64,000 bases of DNA from Monosporascus cannonballus (lineage: Eukaryota; Ascomycota; Sordariomycetes; Xylariales): NCBI GenBank assembly GCA_004154925.1, contig QJNS01000022.1, positions 310,001 to 374,000 on the forward strand. The letters run 5' to 3'. This document shows, piece by piece, positions 55,678 to 64,000 of this stretch. The notes under the pieces are model-generated. The model was not told the origin of the DNA. It did no database searches and saw only the letters and a program-made list of their open reading frames with translations. A program made the position numbers and the translations under genes. Positions within the stretch are counted from its first letter, which is position 1; the number at the start of each line of letters is the position of its first letter.

Positions 55678-57863
55678 CGTTATAAGCTTTTATTTAATAA
55701 TACTGTTAAATTTTGAGCAATATCGCCGACATTATAGTTATCAATAAGCAGCTCGAATAACCTACGTACTAAGTTTTTAATAACCAGGATACCGGCATAG
55801 AATACGAAAAAAATAACCTTGTTTTTTTCGGGAAAAAAATTTTTAGACGTCTGGATATTATAAACGAATAAATTTTTTAACTTAAAAAAACAATATTAAA
55901 CTTACCACGTTTTTTTAAGCCGTATATAAAAAAATTAAGGAAAAAAGAAAAACTTCCGAAACCCGAAAACCCTTGAGAATAAGCTAAGTTATTCAGCTAA
56001 TTTTTATTAAGAAACCAGAAAAAGTTCTTAAATTTCTTTAACCAGAATTTTTGAATAAAACCATAATTAATTTATAATTATTTTTCACTTAATGGGAAAT
56101 ATATTTCGAATATTGATTTATTTAATTAATTATGCCTATTATATTAACTAAATTCTCAGTCGGATAATTTACCGAACATATAATTATTTAACTCGAACTC
56201 GTTATAGAAGAATAAATTGCTTTGTTAATCGAAAAACGAAACGCGGAAATAATATAAATATATAACGATTACCAATAATTTAAACAAATATTAAAAAACT
56301 TTCGAAATAATAAACGAAAAAATAAAAGCCGAAATATAAATCTAGTAATTCCGCTAAAAGAGGTAAATATCAAGTTACGATAATACGATTGTTTAATTAA
56401 TATTTAAATTATACTAAAAATAAAAAATATTCATAACTAAATTTATCTATAATTAAAAAAAAGTATAAAGAGAGTTTTTTAAATTTAGTCGACCTAATTC
56501 TTTATTAGATTACATTATTATATTAATTAAAATCGACAATCTACAATATATCTAACGTATTAAAGGTATTAAAGGAAAAATAATAAGAAATCCTGATATA
56601 TAGTTAATATTAACGTTTTTTAACGTAATAATATTTTTTACGATGCGGAATTAGGAATTATAAAATTAAGAGCTATTTATAAAAAGGATTAAAGCCAGAC
56701 AAAATATTTTAATGGTAATAAAATGGGACATAAAATAACATGGTATAAAGTGCCTAAAAAACCTCGTTAAGATAATTAGAACTCTGTATTTAAAGGATAA
56801 TCTAAAGATAATCAGAAAGACGGAAATAAATTTTTTAATATAATTGGGCTTACATACGTACCGGGCCTCCTATGACAAAAAATCTAATAAAGAATATACG
56901 AAATTAAGAAGCTAAATTAATAAGTATTACGAATATAATAGGAAAAATTGTAAAGATAATTACGTAAATACCAGGATTAAATAGAGAAAATCTGTCCCGG
57001 AACCTCTGATCGATACGGCAGAATATATGCCATATATTGTCGATGACGAGAATATTCTGGTTACGAAAAATAGAAACAATATATTTACGGACGGATTACC
57101 CGTATGTATTATAAAGGATTTGATTTTTTAAACCGAATCGGAAATAATAAGAATAATAAATAATAATATCGATATTTTCGATTTATAGCGTTAAAAACAA
57201 TGTATGAATTCTCGAAATAAATATTTAGCGGGAAAAAAAGGAATATTCATAAAAAAACCTTTTTTATTATTATAAATAATATAGTTATTAAACAGACATA
57301 GAATTAATATAGCATATAATAGAAATTTATTACCAAAAGACTAATACAGATTTCCATTTTGCGTTACGATTTATTATAAACCTTAACGAAAAAACGTTAT
57401 TAAAATACGTTAATTTATAAACGAACTTGGGAAGGATAATTAATATAATATATAAGAAAATGCGGTGGAAACTATAAGACAATAATGTATTTAATAAAGA
57501 AAGAATTTACAACAAAATTAAAATTAATTAATATAATTCGAAAGACCGGTACGCCAATAATAACGATAAATATAATAATTCGACGCGCTATATATAAAAA
57601 TATAAATAAGGCTAAATAAATTCGAATAAAAGTTTAAAAAAAGATTATTTTTAAAAATGCTGCAAAATAACGAAATTTAAAGAAGTTAAAAGAAATTTTT
57701 CAGAAAAGTTTTAAATACGATGATAAAAACTGTTAATAACCTTATTATTTTGGACAGAAAAATTAGAACGTATTGGTGTATTATAATAATAAATTGCGGA
57801 ACTTTAGGCAGAAATTATATTGCACTAGATATAGTTAATAAATTTAAGTTATTATGGAATATA

Positions 57864-58240
57864 TGTGACGGCTAGGGGTTTAACTAACTATTAAATCTTA
57901 GTCGTACGGGTTTATGTTAGCAGGAATATCGAGAAAATCTGAGCAATAAATATAATAACGTATTATATCTCGTAATTTCAAAGGTACCTTAGATAACGAT
58001 ATTATATTGTAAGCTGAAGTTATTTAAATTATGAAAATAACGAACGTATATATATTAGTTCTTAATAGTACTGCTTATTTTTATTTCATTATATTTAGCG
58101 AATTTTTGCTAAGCAGTTGTTTAATGCTGATTAGTCGTATTTAGCAGATTTTTGCTAAATATCTATTACGTAACCTGGGAGGTGGTCCGTATTATTTTCG
58201 TTAACCGTTTTTTAAGGCCGGAACTTGTGAAGTCGTAATA
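57864..58240 (-). repeat. element G 3' LTR, 377 bp
   Basis: Read on the minus strand it starts TATTACGACTTC (from TG) and ends CCGTCACA. TTACGTAA is at 58166-58173. U3 contains two hairpins: TTTAGC/GCTAA at 58094-58113, and ATTTAGCA (58139-58146) with TGCTAAAT (58153-58160). The R-U5 half matches the other elements. Confidence 0.86.
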
Positions 58241-58339
58241 CGATTTCCTTTTTTCTTAAATTTTGCCCTTAAGATTTTATTTTTTCCTGGTAAGTATTAC
58301 CGGTTTTTTACGATATCGGGTCGTATTGTTAAAAGTTGT

Positions 58340-58990
58340 CGTTAGGTTTCTTTTATTATTCGTTGGCAAAAACCTGCTTTTTATTTTTAAGGATTTTAAA
58401 TTTGAAATTATGCCGTAAATTTTATATTTTTTAAGGCTTGGAAATGCGAAATAATGAAAAGTTTTTTAAAATATAAAGATTGCGTTAAACGTAAATATAT
58501 TTGCAATAGACCTGGCGTTTTTTTTTCTTTGAAAAATATTTGTACCGAGAATTAACGCCTAGAACAAAAGGAGATTTTCGCAAAAAAATGTTTTTTGGAA
58601 TTGCAAAAACATTATTAATAAGAAATAAATAAGGTTATCGCGCGTTTAATCCGTTTTCGGAAACAAAAGGTTTGTTTTTTGCTTAAAACGAATAAAAATA
58701 ATATAACGGGAATTATAATCGTTCGAAAAACTAAACGAATAAAAATGCCAGGAATAGACTATTACCGAGGTTTTTATAGCCGTATTAATTCCTTCCGCTA
58801 ATTCCCTGGACTGGTCTGGTATTGGCCATATCGATTATTCCGTTGAAAACATTAATTAAAACGCAATTATGCCTGGTAATTCCGTCGCTGTTAGTAAAAT
58901 TTTTTCAATAGGCGTTAAGCATTAATAAGGTTTTTGGCGGGTTTTTAAATGTTTTCGGAATCCGGGTATTCTTTTTACTTAATTAAGTAT
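58340..58990 (+). pseudogene. antisense ORF of element G
   Basis: Plus-strand frames opposite to G's gag-pol. An early piece KFEIMPxILYF corresponds to FGFEVIPYILYF of C. After a frameshift, an ATG at 58454 opens MKSFLKYKDCVKRKYICNRP, GVFFSLKNICTEN, RLEQKEIFAKKCFLELQKHY and VIARLIRFRKQK. A second shift leads to RFVFCLKRIKII, RELxSFEKLNE, LDWSGIGHIDYSVENIN and KHxxGFWRVFKCF. This copy keeps cysteines (KDCVKRKYIC) that in A and B are partly Tyr, suggesting a metal-binding or disulfide N-terminal motif in the ancestor. Internal stops are TAA or TAG. Confidence 0.65.
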
Positions 58991-61066
58991 TAAGTAAGTT
59001 TATTTTGTTTTCGTATATGGAAGAATTTTTCCATTTTGTATATTTGCTTATTTTTTTATTTTTATATTGTTTTATGCTATATATATTGTAATTATAGCTG
59101 CTGCTAATTTAAATAAGAAAATATGAAAAATTAAATAGAATTTAATATTTAGTAAAGGTTTTAATTAGTAATTATTTTTTAAGATTTTCTTAATAATTTT
59201 GTACAGATCGATATATTTGAAATCGAGTTTTTTATTAGGTCGTTTTGTTTAAATATTTTTCATAGCAAGGAAAATTATTTTCCGTTTTTCGAAAGTTAAT
59301 TTCTTTTAATTTGTTTTAATTATAATATTGGCTTATTTAATTTCGTACGAATTTCAGTTTTATTTTTATTTTTTAATGTAATTATCGTAATTATTATAAC
59401 ATAAGGATTGTTTTAATATTAATTGAACCATCGTCGTATACTTTTTTATAAATTTCTAAAATAAAACCAAGGTTTGCGTTTGTAACTATTATTTGGATAT
59501 TGTCGTAATAGCTAATATTATAGATTAATTATACGATTAATAATTTCTTAATCCAGTTATTTTGTTTATAATTAATATAATATCGTAAGTAACTTTTAAA
59601 GTTTGGTTCGTTCGTTCCGTTTATTTATTTATTTAAGATTTAAATATATTGAATAATTGATAATTTAAGCTAATTTGCATTATTAAACCTTGTTACGATT
59701 TAAATTAAATACTAACTTTTTTTAAAATAAGTTTTATTAATAATCCGTATATATTAAAAATATGTTTAAAAATATATATTATTTGTTCGGTATATATGTT
59801 TTTGTAATGTAATAAAAAAATAAAAGAATTTCGTAAATCGGTTGACGATTGCGAAAATATTATCGTAATATATTTTTTAAGTAGATTTTTTAATAAAGGA
59901 AATTTAGTAATAAAGTTAAATATAATTAAATATTATAATCGTTTTGCAACCGGTAATAGCTATAACTTTCCGTATGGCTTATGTCTTTATGTTTTTGTTT
60001 TGGCGCAAATATCGGATTGCTGTATGATTTTTTATTTCGTTAATTTTATTTTAAGAAAGGGATATATACGTTAAAGGCGTTTTAAGGTTTTATAAATTTT
60101 TGAATATCTGTATAATTAATAATCGTATAAATTTTATGTTAAATCTTTTTGGCATTTTTCTAGAACTTATATTTTATTTATTCTTTGATCTTTTTAGACA
60201 ATTATTAATATATTACTGGATTTTCTGATATATATCGAAAGGTACTTTTCGAATTATCGTAATTTGTTATAAATGTAAATATTCTTTTATAATGGTATCG
60301 AAAATTATATGGCTGATTTTGACTAATTTCTTTTGAAGGTTTAGTGGCCTGCTTAAAGTATTTACTTTGTTATTTTCTGAATTCTTTTTGTAAATAATAA
60401 TAAAGTCAAAATTCGTCAACTTTTTTGCATAACGAAATTATCGTCCGGTAAATTCCCTAATCGTAATAAATCGGGTAAGATTTTAATAATCCGTATAAAT
60501 CTTAACCTAATGCAAGTTTTCTTTTAAAAGATGCTTAAATTTCGAAATACCATAATAATAACCATAAATGTTTTGTTTAAAATACCGTAATTAAACTTGG
60601 TTCCTTTTAATATATAAAAAAAGAATATAATAAGTTATAATTTGCCTTAATTATTTCGTTATTCGATTATTATGTTTAACATATAATCCGAAATATCCGT
60701 TTTTAATTTAACGAGGCGGTTTAAATCGTACATAATTAATACTAATTCGTTAATAATTATATCTTAAATATTTCGAAATATTTTTTGCCGTATTTGGCGT
60801 TTATTTAAATTCTTTTCGTAAAATTCTTTAAATGTATAATTATTTTGTTAAAATTTTGAATAAATTTCTTCTAGTAATTAGCGAATCCAAGGAATGCTTA
60901 TACCTTTTTAACCGTAATTAGCGTTTATTATCCCGTAACTGCAGCGATCTTTTTTAAAGTCTATCCTGATATATTTTAAAATAATAATATATTTTATATA
61001 TTCTGTTTTTTAGTTATTGAATTACTTTTATTTTGCGTTAATACATAATTTGGCGTTTTATAAAGC

Positions 61067-61258
61067 TTAAAAACCTTTATAAATATACCTTACGTATGTT
61101 TTTTTCGTTTTTAAAAAAATGAAAATATTATCGAGATAACAAACGACGAAAATATCGAGGTATTTTCGTAATATATAATTAACCATCTGTTGGAAAGTTA
61201 TTAATACGTTTGTAAGTCCTATTAGTATAACCCAATACTTAAATAAATCGTATTTCAT
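61067..61258 (-). pseudogene. pol: element G reverse transcriptase core fragment
   Basis: The open frame reads KYDLFKYWVILIGLTNVLIT and ends with DIFVVCYLDNIFIF, the RT active-site block with the second catalytic Asp changed to Asn. It belongs to a longer damaged RT (about 61600-60900) and is not a separate gene. Confidence 0.85.
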
Positions 61259-63288
61259 TTTAAAAGTTATTTTTTGTTCGTATCCTTTTTTAATCTTAAT
61301 AAAATTATATTTATTTTTAAAATCAAATATTATAAACTATTTGGTTCCGTACAATCGGTTTTTTATTTCTGTAATTAAGGGTAATAACGTTCGATCTTTA
61401 ATAATAATATTATTTAGTTATCGATAATTAACTATAAATCGTAATTTTTTATTTTTTTAAAATACGAAAAACATAAGGTATCTTGCTAATAATTTCGAAG
61501 GTCGAATGTATTCTTTTTATAACCGATCTTTTAAGTATTTTTTTGAAAATACGTAATTCGTTTTCGCTAAGGCTATAAATAAGGTAAAATTTTGTTAAGA
61601 ATCTTTTTTTAAAAATTATCTTATAATTTTATTCGTTATATTCTGGTAATTTCGTATCAAGTTCTTTTTTGAAACGCTCTTTGTATCTGTGGTATTATAG
61701 TGGTAAATTAATCAAATTTGCTAATCTTTGGAGCTGTTATTTTTGTTTTAGATCGTTATTTAGTTGCTTTAATTTCGCTTTAATAATAATAACGATACGT
61801 CGTATTTTCCTTTAATACCCATTTTTTAATATCTTATTCCTTTAGGTGGTAAGGTTTTTATCGTATTCTTATGCCTGCATTTATTTCTATTATCGATCGA
61901 ATATTGAAATCTTAATTTCTTTTTTTTCGTTTATTAATAAGGAATAAAACCAGCTTTATTTAGTCAGTTTTTCCGCTAATCAAAATTCCGTACTGGTATA
62001 TTTATAATAATCTTAAAATTATATTATAATTTTTTAAAAAAAACGATATCGAAATTAATTATTTGATATCGTCCTTAGATAAAAATCTCGAAATAATTAA
62101 TTTCGCATATATTTTTTCTATTGTTATAGGCAAATTCCTGACTTTCGGTATTCGTCGTTATATAAGGTTTTAACTTATATCTTTATAGTAGTTTAAGCTT
62201 ATTAGCTATATCCGGTATAATATAATTCCTGCCTAGAGCTTTGTAATCTATTATTGCGATATACTAATGCGTTCCGATTTGTATATCCAAAGTAATAAAG
62301 TTATTAACGGCTTTTATCGTGGCGTTTAAAGCCTTTTTTGAAAATTCCTTTTAATTCCTCTTGGTTTTCTTTTTTATAGCTTTTTTATAAATAATCTTTT
62401 TTCTTTTAATTGTTTTTCGAATATTTTAAGCTTTATTTATATTTCTGCATTTAACGTATTAAGTTGTTATATTTCTCGTTATTGCCGGCGTATCTTTTCT
62501 TCGAATCGTATTAATTGCTTTAATTTTGCTATAATACCTTGTATCGTATATATTGTTTTTTTATATTTATGGTTGCATTTTATTATGTATCATTTTGATT
62601 ATTCTTTTAAAGATTTCTTATGAATTAACATAATTTTAATAACCTTTTTTTAATAAAGGTTTATAATAAATGCTAATTAAAAATAACAATCTGTAATAAT
62701 ATTTTGGTAATGTTTGTTTAATATATATTAAATTAATTTTTTTTGTTTAGTAAATATATTATTAGTAATAATAAAAAGGGTTTTTATACGAGTATCATTG
62801 TTTTTCGACTTAACTTTTTGTTTCGGCCAATTATTAAATACTTTTTAGGGTTATCATTCGAAAGTGTCGATATTATTATTTATTATTTTCTTAATTCCGG
62901 CACGGTTTGCAAAATCGAATCTTTTATAATATATGCGGGCAATCCGTCTGTCAATATATAATTTTTCGTAATTGGGATATTTTCGTTGTCGATAATGTAT
63001 GTTATGCATTTTGCCGTATCGATTAAAGGTTCCGGAACAGACTTTTTCTATTTAATTCTGGTATTTGCGTAATTATTCTTATAATGTTGTTTATTTGGTT
63101 TGCTATATTTGTCGAATTAGTTTCTTGGTTTTTCGCATTTTTCGTTAAACCTTTTGTTATAGGGGACCTGGTATATTTTTAGGCTTAATTATTTTAATAG
63201 ATTTACTGCCGTTTTTCTGATTTTCTTTGGATTGTCCTTGGGGTATATGTTTCCAATTATTTTGACGGGGTTTTTTTTTACGTATTTT

Positions 63289-63330
63289 GCATTATGCTGC
63301 CTTATGTCCCATTTTGTTGCAATTATAGCA
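63289..63330 (-). pseudogene. gag: element G gag zinc knuckle, Cys and His intact
   Basis: Fourteen codons give C, YN, C, NKMG, H, KAA, stop, C: a CX2CX4HX4C knuckle with all ligands present. It has one TAA just before the last Cys, where B has Trp. It is the best preserved knuckle in the window and shows what the Tyr-substituted copies in A and B derived from. Confidence 0.82.
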
Positions 63331-64000
63331 TTTGATTTGGTTCTAAACTTTTCTGTAAATAGCCTTTAGTTCTATAGGTCCTCGTTTTATATCGTAAAAA
63401 ATGTTATTATATCGAGAAATGCTAATATTAATTACGTATCGGGATTTATGATCGTTTTTTTCTTTTAATACTTTTGGTACGTTATCCGTATTATCGATTA
63501 TGAATCTTGATTATTATAACGATATAATCCGATAAATAATTAGGCCGATTAAATTTAAAAAATTCTTTTTATTTTTTTTCTAGCCGTCGAAAAATTTAAT
63601 TATTAATCACTTTTTTTAATTTAAGGTAATTATTAGTTAAATTAATATATTGCCGTAATTAAATATGAATTCCTGTTTTAATTACGGGATTTGCGTTTCT
63701 GTTTTTGTTTTTCCGTTTATTATTTCGAAAATCTTTATTAATATTTATTCGAATTATGCGTAATCGTTATAAATTCGCCTTATTTCCGGGTTTCGTTTTT
63801 CGATTAATAAAATAATACGTTTTTTTATAGCAGGTTCTAATTAAATAACCGTATTTCCAGTAAATCGTCCGATTACGAATTTAATTCGTATAATAAACGT
63901 AATAAGTTAAATAAGAAAATATCTAAAATATATTTGACATCAAATTAAAAATAGTTATAAGTTAATTAAGGTTCTGTCGAAAAATTCTGGTTTAATGAAT

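Larger units (their letters stand above)
55255..57863 (+). mobile_element. element F: Ty3/gypsy chromovirus, 5' part, interrupted by element G
   Basis: A 5' LTR (55255-55677) is followed by the conserved post-LTR sequence, gag with a degraded knuckle (YFNGNKMGHKITWY near 56704-56745), and protease-like sequence near 57740-57860, where element G begins. It is the same subfamily as B. The rest must lie beyond G, outside the window. Confidence 0.82.
57864..64000 (-). mobile_element. element G: Ty3/gypsy chromovirus, minus orientation, partial
   Basis: A 377-bp LTR (57864-58240) begins the element inside F. The body reads on the minus strand: chromodomain near 59060-58940, integrase about 60300-59300, RT about 61600-60900, gag with zinc knuckle at 63289-63330. 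The antisense frame lies on the plus strand next to the LTR. The other LTR is beyond the window. It is relatively G/T-rich on the plus strand and less damaged in gag than the other elements. Confidence 0.85.

Overview
The window looks like nuclear DNA of a filamentous ascomycete (Pezizomycotina, probably a Sordariomycete). Genes have short GT-AG introns of about 75-105 bp. The proteins are fungal types: MCM2, a UBR7/Mlo2-like protein, a DUF3632-like protein, a DUF6923-like secreted protein and an F-box/ankyrin protein. The sequence alternates sharply between GC-balanced gene islands and very AT-rich blocks of retrotransposons whose damage is mostly CpA to TpA, the signature of repeat-induced point mutation (RIP).

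Layout. 1-3960: gene island with a partial F-box/ankyrin gene, an unrecognised gene and a tRNA-like sequence. 3961-31416: a nest of Ty3/gypsy chromoviruses. Element D (4293-31416) contains element A (5124-11867), a 206-bp solo LTR of another family (12312-12517) and element B (16134-30023). B in turn contains element C (21735-28919, minus strand). Target-site duplications I read directly support A, B, C and, with one mismatch, the solo LTR. 31417-42569: the best gene island, with DUF3632-like (+), MCM2 (-), UBR7/Mlo2-like (+) and a coiled-coil protein (-). 42570-51361: a Tc1/mariner-type DNA transposon with 29-bp terminal inverted repeats, disrupted by a complete 7.4-kb gypsy element E (minus). 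51362-54830: island with the DUF6923-like gene. 54831-64000: a second retroelement block, with element F (+) interrupted by element G (minus, running off the window).

Main discovery. Elements A, B, C and G, which differ strongly in LTR sequence, each carry between the chromodomain and the 3' LTR an open reading frame in the opposite direction to gag-pol. The frames align with each other, and nearly all their stops are TAA/TAG, as expected when RIP hits CAA/CAG. The same elements share LTR termini, a TCACGTGA palindrome (or its RIP product TTACGTAA) and the R-U5 half, but have unrelated repeat cassettes in the middle of U3. This looks like one chromovirus lineage that swaps promoter modules and keeps an antisense gene.

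The 97-N gap at 28427-28523 is very probably false: the 94 bases on each side are identical, and collapsing them gives an LTR of exactly the length of its partner. The MCM2 and UBR7-like genes share a divergent promoter with several ACGCG cores.
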